Shown here: piece after piece, positions 9,944 to 19,960 of the stretch | Position numbering within the stretch: position 1 is the stretch's first letter | How the letters are laid out: each line of letters begins with the position of its first letter | NCBI GenBank assembly: GCA_018136815.1 | Contig: CM030938.1 | Span: 186,001-250,000 of the forward strand | Direction of reading: 5' to 3' | From: Isochrysis galbana | Taxonomy: Eukaryota; Haptophyta; Isochrysidales; Isochrysidaceae | DNA length: 64,000 nt | The notes under the pieces: model-generated | Told to the model about the DNA's origin: nothing | Databases searched by the model: none | What the model saw: the letters and a program-made list of their open reading frames with translations, nothing else | Program-made: the position numbers and the translations under genes

Positions 9944-10123
9944 TTAGGAATTCCGTCTTGTTTACTTTGCTCCCCTCGTGGACAAAGGTCTCGGGGAGAT
10001 GCTCTACGTATTGTGCGCACTCTTCTCGCGTGTTTTTGGGGGGCCGCCCTCGGCGGGGCCCCGGAGGAGAGGGGAGTCACGTCGGCGCACTCCATCGCAA
10101 CCAAGTACAAACTTAGTTAGTTG

Positions 10124-10170
10124 AGGCCCCCATTGACCCTCACTTATCACTTATAAAAAAGGTTGTTTTT
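10124..10170. repeat. Short dispersed block, shared with 18873-18910
   Basis: The motif gcccccattgaccctcactt ... ttataaaa-aggttgt recurs near 18873-18910 as gcccccactgacccccactt ataaaagtaggttgt. It lies between two CAACTAAG heads here and beside retroelement debris there. Origin unknown. Confidence 0.45.
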
Positions 10171-10265
10171 CGACGGTCCTTTTAGCTTGCGTGTTTCAGG
10201 CTTGCGTTTTTTTAAGTGTGAAGTGCGGCGGCTCGTGTAAGGGCTCTCCTCAAGGGATAATGAGT

Positions 10266-11145
10266 CAACTAAGTTTATACTTAGCTCGCCCATGGGGGGG
10301 CACGAGCCCCCCTCTCTCTCCACTCCTCCCCTGCCATGGGGGAAGATCCACCCACTCTCCTGGCACGCCTGATGGCTTGCCAGGAGCACACAGCCCTGCT
10401 GACCCATACCTCTCCCCACAGGCCCGCCTGACTCGCCCGCCCTGGCCCATCGTGGCCTGCCCATTCCTCTGACCAGCCCCTCCTCCCCCTGGGCCCCCCT
10501 GTTCAGGACCCCCCAGCCAGCTCTAGTCGACCCGCAGGGGCTCGAGAGCCAGCGAGGGAGAGGCAGGAGGGGCCAGGGCCATGCCCCAGCCTCACCTGCC
10601 CCCTCAGCTATGCTCCCAGGCCCTGCAGGCCATCTGGGGACCTGAGCGAGGGGCCGCAGGCGCGCGCCATGGGCCCCCGCCGCAGGGAAGAGAGGAGGAA
10701 AAGGGAAGAGGGAGGGGAGGGGGGAGCGGCAGCTCTCCCCTCCGGCAGTAACGTGTCTTCTCGCCCCGTTTGGGTAAGAGAAGACGGGGGCGCCAGAGCC
10801 AGGAGGGAAGGGCCGCGGCTCGCCGCGGCCACTCGCTCGGGCGAGGGAGATTAGCGCTCTAGGCCCCTAAACTCACGAGTGCCCCCCCCCCCCCCTGCGT
10901 TGTTTTACCCGAAAGGGGTTTTCCCCCAGCGTGGCCTCGAGGAGAGGGTGTGCTGGGGTGCGTAGGGTCGGTGCTTGCACTGGGGGGAGGACAAATATCG
11001 AGGGGAGGGGGCAATGAATGCCCCCCCCCCCGGTACCACTCGGACACCTGGCTCGCCAGGCATGGCGGGAGTCCGGGGCTGAAAAGTTGTGTCCAATTAG
11101 CTAGTGGGGTTGGCTAGGATATAACATTTTAATTTTAATTTTAAT
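10266..11145 (+). mobile_element. Non-LTR retroposon with 15-bp target-site duplication
   Basis: The element begins at the CAACTAAGTTTATACTTAGC head and ends in a (TTTTAAT)-type tail, attttaattttaattttaat. It is flanked by perfect 15-bp direct repeats caagggataatgagt at 10251-10265 and 11146-11160. A long variable target duplication plus a simple AT tail is the signature of target-primed reverse transcription (LINE/SINE). The 880-bp body is GC-rich with C- and G-runs and no long ORF, so it is non-autonomous. Related bodies lie at 1830-2178, 22770-23527, 55185-55492 and 59140-59610. Confidence 0.75.
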
Positions 11146-11249
11146 CAAGGGATAATGAGTGGAGGCTGATGGCTGAGGCTGAGGCTTTGTTTGTTTGGGC
11201 GCTATCTTTGCCCCTTTACCCACCTGCCTCTCCCTCGCTCGCCTCGCCG

Positions 11250-11440
11250 GTCAACCTTTTAATGTTCTCGCCTCACACGTGGCACTGGGTAACGCTATCG
11301 TAGCCACGCCCATTCCCCTTCCCCCTTCCTCCTCACCCTCATTACCCGCGCTTGCGACACCTCCCCTCGTGCTCTACTTAGGGGCCCGGGTCATGGCTGG
11401 GGGTTTTGAGCTGGGCGGTGTGCACCTGTCCTCAGCGGTG
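11250..11440 (+). repeat. Family 2 repeat, partial copy
   Basis: Contains ccttttaatgttctcgcct, gtagccacgccc, a pyrimidine-rich tract and gtgctctacttaggggcccg, in the same order as 4600-4745 and 19030-19145. It is truncated on the right, where retroelement debris begins. Confidence 0.5.
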
Positions 11441-11558
11441 CGTTCCCACCTTTCTCTTGTCTGTGCCGCTGAGTGACCTGTCTATCTTAGGTGTTTTATG
11501 CGTCTCCGTCGTTGTTGTGTATCGCATCATTACTTGTGTGATGGCCAATATCTGTCTC

Positions 11559-12104
11559 TGCTGTATTCGTGCCCATCTGAAGGCTATAGGCATGAATATT
11601 CGTGTAAGGTACGCGCTCACAATCACAATTACAATTGAACAGTTCCCCGTGTTGGCATTGACGCACAAGACACACAGATTCGGATTCCCCATGGTCTCAA
11701 AGCCAGCGCAAAGCTGAATGGTCTACGACGAGGGTGAAGTGGCGACCCCAAAGATAAGGCCTCCGATTTCGGATCGATTCTAGCGCTGCTAGATAGAAGT
11801 TCGATTTCAGTGACTGTCCAATGGCGTTCAGCCGGACTCAAACTACGACCGTAGTAGGCAACGACGCGCTCTCTCCCTTCGTCGTCTTTTTGGGCGAGGA
11901 CGCCGGCGACCGGCGATGCCGAGCTTGCTAGCACCGTCGGTCTTAACGAGGAAAGGACGGTCGTCTCGAGTTCTCGAGGAGGTACGAGGTGCAAGTACGG
12001 GTTCTTCACAGATAGCTTGCTTGAGATCTTCGATAGCCTGGCGACAGGCTTCTGTTTGCGACTCGACCGGGACATCGCACCCTTTCCGCGTGAGAGCGCC
12101 CAAA
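11559..12104. pseudogene. Rearranged chromovirus fragment (LTR end joined head-to-head to pol)
   Basis: Positions 11559-11700 match the first 140 bases of the giant element's LTR in plus sense (tgctgtattcgtgcccatctg to ccatggtctcaaa). From 11703 the sequence matches the RNase H part of pol, but in minus sense (as at 31866-32250). The pol part carries small insertions and frameshifts, for example ctagatag near 11785 and a duplicated ggcgaccggcgatg near 11905. The two pieces, far apart and oppositely oriented in the intact element, meet at 11700-11703. Confidence 0.75.
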
Positions 12105-12511
12105 TTTTGAAAAAAAATTCCGAAATCCTGACCTGGGCCTACCCCTCCCCGCCTTCTGCGGTGCGCGCGCCGCCCGGGCATCGGCTCTCGCATATGGGGG
12201 GGTGTTGCGGGTAAAGGGGGGGCCTTGTACACTTCCCCCTCGTACGTTCCGTTTTTAGGTCTTCCCGCGCGACTCCCTCTCCGTCGCCGCGCCCCAGTTC
12301 CCTTCTCCCCCGCATCGTCCCGTGTCGGTCCGTCCCCCCTCTCCTCTCCTCTCCCCGGCTTCCCCGCGGAAGCCCTCTCCCCCCTCTCCCCCCCCGTCTC
12401 TCCCCGAGTGCTTCCTTGAGTTTCCGGCCCCCTTTTGTCTATTTCTTTCCCGCGCGATTCCCTTCCCCCCCGCGCGTGACGTTTTCCCTCGGTGTCCTGA
12501 CTACGCTCCGC
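12105..12511. other. Pyrimidine-rich intergenic DNA
   Basis: Long C/T-rich stretches (12225-12500) separate the chromovirus fragment from the hAT element. No credible ORF was seen. The last eight bases before the TIR (12512-12519) are the hAT target duplication. Confidence 0.35.
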
Positions 12512-12519
12512 GCTATCGC

Positions 12520-13535
12520 TAGGGCCAGGCAAGAGTTGCTCGCTCAGTCGCTCAGACCCCCAAAGTTGCTCGTAAAAGTTGCTCGGAGTTGCTCGGAAAT
12601 GGGGCTAAGTTGCTCGCAAGTTGCTCAAGTTGCTCGCTCGGAGTCCTTGCGGCGGCGCTTACATGTCGGCCCGTGGAGTGCCCCGGGTAGCCGCGCCAAT
12701 GGTCCCGCCAAACTTTATTCGGCCCTAGTGAGTGGCTACGTGAGTGTAGAGTGTTGTTGGTACGTTAGTTAGTTGTTAGTTGTTAGCACTTCTAAGCACA
12801 AGCACTTCAAACACTTAGCACACATCACGATCGTTGTACCGCAACATGAGTGCGGCTTGGATTTGATCGGCAAGCGAAGCGGTTTGTAACGAGCCAAACA
12901 TACATTGGACAAGAGAAAACACACGCTCACATCCGGCCGATTTGGGAGTCAATGAGAAGGCAATGCGAGCAGCCAATGCCCAGGTTGGGATCCTTGTGTG
13001 GTTGAGTGCCCACCGTTGTAACACTTTGGTTGTGAAGTCGCGTACGTCGGTCGGATCGACCGTGAAACCCCTCGCAGCAGCTGCATACCGCGGCAGCTCA
13101 CGCTCTAAGTTGAGTTCGATATCCTGCACGCAGGAGAGGAGGGGTGGGGGTGCTGAGCGAATCGACCTAGCCCTCTATCCTCTATCTTTCTTTAGCTCTT
13201 TGGCCTCGTTCTTTAACATACGTAGTCCTGCAGTGCCGAGCAAGTGCCGCACTTGCCCCACCGCCTCCCGCCCCCTGCTGCCCCCTGCCCCCCGCCCGCC
13301 CTTTTCCCACTTATTCCCCTCCCCACGTCCCCAAGCTCCCGCGCGGCCCCCACCCCTCCCGCCCCCGGGAGTGCTCTTTAACGATAGCTGAGCAATAAGG
13401 GGTATAAGTTGCTCGGTAAGTTGCTCAAAGTTGCTCGAGGTTGCTCTTCTAGGGGTAAAGATGCTCGGAGTTGCTCGCACGCTCAAACACCCCAAAGTTG
13501 CTCGAAAAGTTGCCGGCAACTCTTGCCTGGCCCTA
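12520..13535 (-). mobile_element. hAT-superfamily DNA transposon, internally deleted
   Basis: Perfect 20-bp TIRs, TAGGGCCAGGCAAGAGTTGC, lie at 12520-12539 and inverted at 13516-13535. An exact 8-bp target duplication, gctatcgc, lies at 12512-12519 and 13536-13543. Subterminal arrays of gttgctcg occur at both ends (about eight on the left, seven on the right), all in the same orientation, as expected for transposase-binding sites. The 1,016-bp element keeps only the C-terminal transposase end, so it cannot move itself but could be mobilised in trans. Confidence 0.9.
12815..13129 (-). pseudogene. hAT transposase C-terminal dimerisation domain
   Basis: The 104-residue frame contains IAFSLTPKSAGCERVFSLVQ followed by a short helix and LADQIQAALMLRYN. 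This is the conserved hAT dimerisation signature (small residues, then ERVFS). The BED finger and the catalytic RNase-H-like core are absent, so only the last part of the enzyme survives. The truncated transposase at 59625-61269 lacks exactly this end, but I cannot show that they belong to the same family. Confidence 0.7.
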
Positions 13536-13543
13536 GCTATCGC

Positions 13544-14640
13544 TCGAGCGCCCTCTGTGCCCCTACGTCCGTCCTTCGTTCTCGTTCTGCTGTGCCCCGT
13601 GATGGCTGAGAGCGCGCCCATGTCTTCGGCCCCGTCCCTGCACGCTTCCCCGGCTCCCCATTGTTCACCCCCCATGCTCCAATTGGGCCATATATCTCAT
13701 GTTACAGTTCATCCTCCACTCACACCCAGCCGCACCACAGCCACCGCTCCATTCGATCCACCACAGGTTCAGTGCCTGATAACGCGTTCTCCGAGTGCTC
13801 TCAATTTTCTCATTCTCAAGGAAATGACGCGATGCACAATACGCCGCACAAAGCTGACCCCACATATTTTCGTTGCCAGCACATACTAAAGTACGCCCAA
13901 CCTGCAAGTCGTTGATGCCGGGTGCCTCCGTTGTGTTCTATGGAATTAGTACGTGCCCCCTAGGGAACAAGACATCTGGGCTTCAATCTCTGCCCCCGTC
14001 GGAGGACCTCTAGAGGGCTCATTGGCTCCTCTCGCGCATCTTCTCCACTCCGCTCCCAATGCGAGAATGGAAAGAATACGCCTTGCAACAACCCGGAATC
14101 CTCGCAGATGGTTTCACGTGTGCTACATAGTAGTAGAGCAAGTTCCGCCCCGGATAAGCATGGTGAGCAGGGAGAGGGACGTCTCGGAACGCGAGGCCTC
14201 GCCCGCGAGCGGCTCGTCTCTCACGCCAACCGGCCACTCATGACTGCTCACAAGATAGCCAGAGCGTGATCCGCAGGCTGCCGATCCCCGATCACAAGCA
14301 CGGACAAGCAGCACGACTGGAAGCCCGAGCGCATCCACGGGGGCAAGAACAAGCTGTAGCTTGCAGCAACAACCTGCCCGCGTTGGGAGCCTCGCCAAGT
14401 GTGCGAGGCGCATCTACGACCATCACGCAGCCTATGCGTGCTCATCTGAAGGCCGAAAGCTATCCAAAGGAATGATTTGGCGTTGCCTCTGTTTTGCTAC
14501 CATGCTATTCTGTGCCCGCAGACATGGTACCGCGTCCATGTTCCTGCTGCCATGCTAGCCAGCGCAACGCACAGGCTCAAATCAAACTCGAGTGCCTCTG
14601 ACGCACTGCACGCCCTACACGCCTTGCCGCTCAGTGACAC
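13544..14640. other. Intergenic region downstream of RER1, no gene seen
   Basis: Several overlapping frames of 60-150 codons exist, but none shows a family motif or consistent codon pattern. The region also lies 3' of the minus-strand RER1 gene, whose transcript probably ends within it. Confidence 0.3.
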
Positions 14641-15643
14641 TTACTCTGCGCTCCGCGTGCCTCCATCACCCGCCTCCTTGCCCTTGTATTTGGTCTTGCC
14701 AAAAGAGAAAGGCACATACTTGTATTTTATCATGTGCTTGATTTGCCGCTTCATCGTGAGGAAGAAGAGTGCGAAGAAGTACATCAACAAAATAGGCCAG
14801 AAGACAGGGATATTGAAGCTGGAAAGCCAGGAAAGGGGGCAGGGCGTCTGGGGCTCAGCCACACGTTTCAACGCAACGCATCACGACAGCCCCCATCAGG
14901 CAACGCCGCACGATAGCTAGGCTTTGAACTAGTTGTTTTCACAGCAGCACATCCTCATCGAGCTAGCACGTGGAGACGCGTAAGAACGAGCCCGAGGGGG
15001 GGCCAGGAGGGCACACACATGCTAAAGAAAGTCATGATGAAGGCAATGACGAAAGCCTTCGTCAGCCCATACCAGAACTTGAACTCCGGGAGCCTGATGC
15101 GTGGGCCGAGCAGAGTGAGAAGGGATACAGTGCATTGGCCACCGTTCCACGCGTAGATGAGCAGACCAACAACGGACACGAACCTGCGAACAAATGGACG
15201 GAACTCGTCGTCCTTGGAAGTTGGTAGTGTTGGCCCCTCTGTCTCCGGATCGGACGCTGGCGACAGGAAACCGATCAGCAGGTTGAGCGCATAGATTCCC
15301 AGCCCGTAGGTGATGATGTACCAGCCTGAGAGCCAGAGTGGTGGGTCGGAAAACAGGTCACCCTGTCTTGAGGCGATGTGCGTAGGCCCCCAACCACATA
15401 CGTCCATGACCTCACAAGTTCGGGGCATGTGCGGTTGAGTGCATGCGCACCGTTGATGAGGTACACACGGACACAATACATGACCATGATGAACGCAGTT
15501 GCCAACCATCGCGGCGTTGTGTGAGGCGCCGCCTTGTCCATCCAGGCCTGCCACTTTCGGCTCATTCCCGCCTGCACCTTGCCCACATTTCCCTCATCAA
15601 GCTCGACCTCGTCATACATTGTCCACAGCACAGCCCTCAGCAC
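14641..15643 (-). CDS. RER1: Rer1 family ER/Golgi retrieval receptor
   Basis: There are four exons: 15643-15451, 15325-15184, 15093-15019 and 14818-14641. All junctions are GT-AG and together give 195 aa, the normal Rer1 length. Conserved text across junctions includes [87 protein letters not shown] and the C-terminal [19 protein letters not shown]. Rer1 is a four-helix membrane protein of the cis-Golgi. It returns ER membrane proteins and unassembled subunits to the ER by way of COPI. The first Met gives a short acidic N-terminus; Met at 15619 ([10 protein letters not shown]) is an alternative. It is divergent from the EEP gene, sharing about 580 bp of upstream DNA. Confidence 0.93.
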
Positions 15644-16226
15644 TCGCTTGGCAGCCCTGGGACAAGGGGGAGAGGACGGGGGGATCGGGTGGGCGCTGGG
15701 CGCACGAAGGCCTGCCTTGCACTGCCCGGCCTGGTGCTCCCCTTGCGCGCCCCTCGCGCGCCGCGCGCCTGGCCAGAGCGAGCCAGAGGTGGGGGGCGAG
15801 GCGGCGGCGGCGGGCGCGCAGGACAGACCCCCTCTTTCGCGGCTCCCTCCCCCTTGTGCCGATCTCTTTCTTTACTCTTCCTCCCGTTTCTTCTGCTTCC
15901 TCCCTCGACTAGTGTGCGCTCTCCTCCCCTCTCTTGTCTGTCAGACTGCTCTCTCTACCTACCCCTCTCTCTGCGCGCCCTGCGGCGACCGGAGGCAGAG
16001 AGAGGGAAAGGCTCCGCGCGGGGCGGGGAGGCGGGGGGGGGGGGGGGGGGGAGGGGGGAGGGAGAGGGAAGCGAGGATACCGAGAGGGGGGCTGGTTCGC
16101 TTTTTAGGGGCGCTCCTGCAGGGCTGCTTTCTGCTTTCCCATGTTGATCCTCTCTCTATTTTACTCCTCTACTCTAGAGTAGGAGTACTGTAGAGTGTCC
16201 AATTTTGGCGCCTCCAGCCCGCGCAC
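15644..16226. promoter_or_regulatory. Divergent promoter region between RER1 and the EEP gene
   Basis: This GC-rich spacer contains an 18-base G run (about 16034-16052) and long purine tracts. Close to the EEP start it has actctagagtaggagtactg. The ggagtact motif and its inverse also occur upstream of the carboxypeptidase (25820-25852). A promoter role is inferred from position. Confidence 0.4.
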
Positions 16227-17345
16227 ATGGCGGCCCGCCCGGGCCGAGCGCGAGCAGACCACATCCTTCACGTTCTCGGCGCGCTGCTGCTCTTTGGCAA
16301 GGCAGGCGCGGTGGTGGGAGAGCGTGGTTTCTCGCTCGTCTCGTGGAATATACTCGCGCCCACCTTCGCGCCGCCCCGTCGCTACCCCTGGGCGCCAGCC
16401 GATGTGCTCAGCTGGTCATCGCGAGGGCCGAGGATTGCTGACGCACTCCGCCTGATGGACGCGGACGTCGTCTGCCTGCAGGAGGTGGAAGTTGGGTTAT
16501 GGGATGGGTTTTTCGCCCAGCTCGTTGACATAGGGTACGACGCCATCCTGCAGAAGACGGAGGGCAACCACCCGTACGCAAACGCTGTGCTGTACCGGAA
16601 GGGGCAATTCCGCTGCCTCCGCTCAGAGTCGCGCTCGCGCGTGCTGATAACCGTCTTGGAGGCTGTCGAGGGTGCTCCCCAGGGGGCCGACCCGCTATAT
16701 TTGGCTAATGTGCACCTTGAAGCTGGGGCGGAGAAGGCGTCGCAGCGATTCTGTCAGCTCAAGTCGCTTCTCCGCCGCCTCGAGTTGCAACGTGCTTGCG
16801 ATGTGGCAGAATCTCAAGGCCGACCGCGCGCGCTCTCACCGTCGGAGGACGCCGCGGGTGCGGCAGTGGTGCTGGCGGGCGATTTCAACTTTGATCGGCG
16901 ATCAGCCCTGCACCAGCTGCTGTCCACGGGGGCCCTCCCAATCGGACCTGGTCAGGCAGCGTATGGCGAACCGGCTGCCATGGTGCGCAGGGGCTCAACC
17001 GCGTACTCTCACTCATTGCTACCGCTCAAGGAGGTGTACGAAGCGTGTTCACCACCTTGGGGCCCGCCGCTGCGCTCGAGCTATCGCAACGGTCGTCTTC
17101 TCGATTTCATCTGGTACTCTGAGAGTGTCGACTGCTTGAGAGCCATGCCTGTTGCCCCTGAAGCTGGCTCGCAACAACCGCATCGCATCCCATCCAAGGT
17201 GCATCCATCGGACCACCTCCCGGTCGGCGCGCTGCTCTCGTGGGAAGGGGCGCCTCGCGTGCGCACTACGGCCTCTAGCTGGCAGCAGATGTGCGTCGAG
17301 AGCGTTGTGTCTTCTCGCGCCACCAAGCGACCGCGCCGACGTTAG
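16227..17345 (+). CDS. Endonuclease/exonuclease/phosphatase (EEP) family protein
   Basis: Single-exon, 372 aa. The EEP motifs appear in order: SWNILAP (Asn41), CLQEVE (Glu86), NVHLEAG (Asn161, His163), AGDFNFD (Asp219, Asn221), LLDFIWYS (Asp293) and SDHLPV (Asp329, His330). Together these form the metal-binding phosphodiester-cleaving site. The SWNILAP and LLDFIWYS forms point to the CCR4/nocturnin/angel branch, which includes mRNA deadenylases, cyclic-phosphate processing enzymes and NADP phosphatases. Residues 13-31 are hydrophobic (signal- or mitochondrial-like). The C-terminus is basic (KRPRRR), a possible nuclear signal, so location is unclear. The substrate cannot be told from sequence. 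Confidence 0.85.
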   Translation: MAARPGRARADHILHVLGALLLFGKAGAVVGERGFSLVSWNILAPTFAPPRRYPWAPADVLSWSSRGPRIADALRLMDADVVCLQEVEVGLWDGFFAQLVDIGYDAILQKTEGNHPYANAVLYRKGQFRCLRSESRSRVLITVLEAVEGAPQGADPLYLANVHLEAGAEKASQRFCQLKSLLRRLELQRACDVAESQGRPRALSPSEDAAGAAVVLAGDFNFDRRSALHQLLSTGALPIGPGQAAYGEPAAMVRRGSTAYSHSLLPLKEVYEACSPPWGPPLRSSYRNGRLLDFIWYSESVDCLRAMPVAPEAGSQQPHRIPSKVHPSDHLPVGALLSWEGAPRVRTTASSWQQMCVESVVSSRATKRPRRR

Positions 17346-17867
17346 ACCCATGGGGACTACGGATTCCGTTGATCGTGGGATGGTTATCTTGAGGGCGACG
17401 CTCAGCGCAGCACAGCGCTACGTCTTGACCTGCTCTGCCTGCATATAGTGTTCCCATCGACAGCTGGCAGTAAAAATAGCCTTGGTCGACATGCTGCCCC
17501 AGACAAATGGTCGGTCTGCGGCTCCTATCCCTTGCCTAAGAGATGTGTGTGACGGGGATGGCACAGCACGCCCGGAAGTTGCGCAATGTTTGATGATCGG
17601 CGATAGGAGTTGCTAGTGCAGCAATCGTCATATAGTCTTCCGTCTTGTCTGAGCATGGGACAAAGTCGTATTTCCTTGCATCCAGCTCACTCGCCCACGT
17701 GACCCCGATTGTGTGCGCGGCCCAGGTGCCGTTGTGCCTACACAATGCATGGGTGCTTGCGTCTTGTGTGCGCTCGACGCTGGAGCCGCCTCTGTAAAGC
17801 TTTTCACGTACTGCGTCACGCCTTCTTATGTATGTGTGTTGTCTGCCCTGAGATGGATACCTCAAAA
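17346..17867. other. Intergenic, 3' flank of the EEP gene
   Basis: A minus-strand frame at 17536-17865 (109 codons) has no recognisable motif. It is probably incidental. No repeats were detected before the LINE fragment. Confidence 0.3.
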
Positions 17868-17990
17868 TCTACGCCGGGCTACGGGGGCAGAAGCTTCCCT
17901 TTCAACATCGCCAGCGGAGTACCCCAGGGCTGCCCGCTGTCGCCTCTTCTAGCATTCCTACTACTACTAACGACAGCCTCCGGTATGGTA
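17868..17990 (+). pseudogene. LINE-type reverse transcriptase fragment
   Basis: The frame encodes FNIASGVPQGCPLSPLLAFL at 17901-17960, which carries the G-V-x-QG-x-PLSP-xL motif of non-LTR reverse transcriptases. Only about 40 residues remain, with no FADD box following. It abuts a gag fragment of the chromovirus about 30 bp further on. Confidence 0.65.
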
Positions 17991-18018
17991 ATTATCGAAA
18001 AACTAAGGACGCTAACGG

Positions 18019-18706
18019 TCGGTCACGGTCGCCGCCGTGACGCCGCCGGCGACTACTTCCAAGTCCACCAAGACCGCCAAGCTTGCTAAGGCTGCCTCTA
18101 ACCCCGCAGACACTACGGCTTCGATGGTCGCCGCCGTCCAAGCGGCGGTGGCCGAGGCATTAAAATCGCAAAACAACAACTCGAACCGCAAGGCGACTGG
18201 CGCTGACAATCGTCGGGCTCCGCCTCCGCCTACGAATTACTCCGCATCGTCTCCGTTACCGGACGCACTTCTTGACCGTCCCCTCGGCAAAAGCACGTCT
18301 TCTCGTCGCCAGTGTGATCCCCCTCCGAACGGCCTTGGGCTTCCGGCCGATTCGGGCCTCTCGGAATGGGATCCAGGTAGCTGGTCTCGAGCGCGAGCCC
18401 GCTTCTGGCAAATTTCTCGTTACGCGGGTCACCCGGCCCTTCGCGCTGCGCTCACGCGCTGCCGTCCCTCGGATGCCACCATGACGGCGCCGCGTCTCGA
18501 CGACTTAGACCGCGACGTCAAGGAGTGGGCCGACGCCAACGGCTGCGCGTACTGGTACTGAGCCTTTCGTCCCCGGGCTCCATCTGGTACGCCCGAGGCA
18601 GACCTGTGGAAGTATGGCACGGGCGACGGAGCTCATAACCCCGTCGTTTGCCAACCGTACATTCGTTTTCTCTGCGAAGGCGGCAGTGGCGAGTGTGGTA
18701 ACGACA
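18019..18706 (+). pseudogene. Chromovirus gag C-terminal fragment, isolated
   Basis: This 690-bp stretch is nearly identical to the C-terminal part of Gag in the giant element (49640-50320, reverse). It includes the Ala/Lys-rich tract, DNRRAPPPPTNYSAS and the Cys-containing end. A six-base insertion plus a base change turns GCAYCAF into GCAYWY-stop at 18555-18561. It has no LTR, so it is a displaced piece rather than a complete insertion. Its high similarity indicates recent origin. Confidence 0.85.
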
Positions 18707-19021
18707 GTGGTGTGAGAGGATTGTAAGAGGATTTTTATCCGGTTCTGTTCTGGAGAGAGCGCGAGCGATGGCGTCGCTCTCCCTCCTCTCGGCCGCCCTG
18801 GTCACCATGATGGTGCCAGGGCGATAACGGGCCCGACCCAGGGGTTGTCCGCGATGGAGAGGGGGGGCCGCGACGCCCCCACTGACCCCCACTTATAAAA
18901 GTAGGTTGTGCCCGCACGCGCCTTGAAGTGATGGCACAAGACACATACACATATCACATATGCATCCATACAAATTCCCCCCCTCGCAAACCCCCGGCTC
19001 CCATTATAACTCCGCACAAAA
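18707..19021. other. Intergenic debris with a short dispersed block
   Basis: Holds the block shared with 10124-10170 at 18873-18910, followed by an A-rich run (19016-19027) that introduces the family 2 repeat. No coding signal. Confidence 0.35.
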
Positions 19022-19480
19022 AAAAAACTTCTTAATATTCTCGCCGCGCGCGCGACCTCGCACCCTTACTGTGCAGCCACGTCCGCTCCTCTCCCCCCCC
19101 TCCACCTGCCTTGCGGCCCGTCCCTCGTGCGCTACCTAGGGGCTGGGTGTGTGGGGTTTCCTGCAGCAGACGGCGTGTTCCGATCCCCGATAGGTTGTCC
19201 TCCTCTTCCTCCTGCGCCATCGGGCTATCGGTTGTTATTATATTGTATCGTGTGTCAGTGAGGTAGACGGTTGGTTCACGGTGTGGCCGAGGACGAGGGT
19301 CTGGTATGCAGGAGGGCCGCGGGTTGGGTTTGTGCGCTGTTATGCGAGTCTTTCCGCTATGCGGAGCGCTTGCGCTACCGCGGATAGGTTTGTGCCCAGC
19401 GATAGTGTGTCTTTGTCGTTGATTGTGAAAACGGGGGCGCATAGTTCACGCGGGGACTTCCATTACAACTCCGCACAAAT
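19022..19480 (+). repeat. Dispersed repeat, family 2 (copy at 19 kb)
   Basis: This has the same ordered blocks as 4600-5110: ctcgccgcgcgcgcgacct, cacctgccttgcggcccgtc, gctacctaggggctgg, cgccatcgggctatcgg and the later gtcgttgattgtga ... ggggacttcc. Divergence is moderate, with many small indels. Confidence 0.5.
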
Positions 19481-19499
19481 TACAATGAGGGAAAACCCA

Positions 19500-19960
19500 G
19501 TGAGCCTGAGAGCCCAACTTCGGACTAATGCCGGACGCGTTGCCCGCTCGTTTGTCCGTTTTCGACGATCCATCAACCATCAAGATTGGGGACCCCTCCC
19601 GCCACTAGCCACCAAATACACAGGGGACAGGGGCCACCCAAACAGTCACGCCAATCGGGTGGGTCACGCCAATCTCGTCGAAATCAGCCATCCGTGGACC
19701 CCATTCGACGTTTGACGTCTCCGAGGGAGGCCCGGAGAGCCCGACTTCAAACTGATGCCGGACGCGCTGCGCGCCCGTTTTCGACGATCCATCGATCCTC
19801 GATCCATCCGGATGGGGGGGCCCGCCAGCCACCAAATACACAGGGGCCACCCAGACATGCACGCCAATCGGGCGGGCCGCGCGCCGAAATCTCGTCGAAA
19901 TCAGCCATCCGTGGAGCCCATTCGACATTTGACGTCTCCCAGGGAGGCCCGCCGCGTCGC
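19500..19960 (+). repeat. Tandem repeat with a unit of about 227 bp
   Basis: Two long units begin at gagagcccaacttc (19508) and gagagcccgacttc (19735). Both contain atgccggacgcg, cgttttcgacgatccatc, ccaccaaatacacagggg, cacgccaatcggg, tcgtcgaaatcagccatccg and ttgacgtctcc. A third unit starts near 19945 and is cut off after aggcccgccgcg. The units differ by small insertions. No gene is evident. Confidence 0.75.

Larger units (their letters stand above)
9170..10123 (-). mobile_element. CAACTAAG-family element with decayed coding region
   Basis: The head at 10088-10123 (reverse) reads CAACTAAGTTTGTACTTGGT then GCGATGGAGTGCGCC, closely matching the coding head at 1345 (MERAG versus MECAD). Behind it are overlapping open frames. 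One holds EECAQYVEHLPETFVHEG; a second runs from 9943 to the stop at 9440; a third holds KLYTHPLLKHRDKHLHFKHI. Frame changes between them point to a decayed protein-coding retroposon. The left limit near the COG7 5' end is uncertain. Confidence 0.5.

Noticed and set aside
15443-16193. Long plus-strand frames over the RER1/EEP spacer
   Set aside because: They overlap the RER1 first exon antisense and run through homopolymer tracts; no protein-like pattern.
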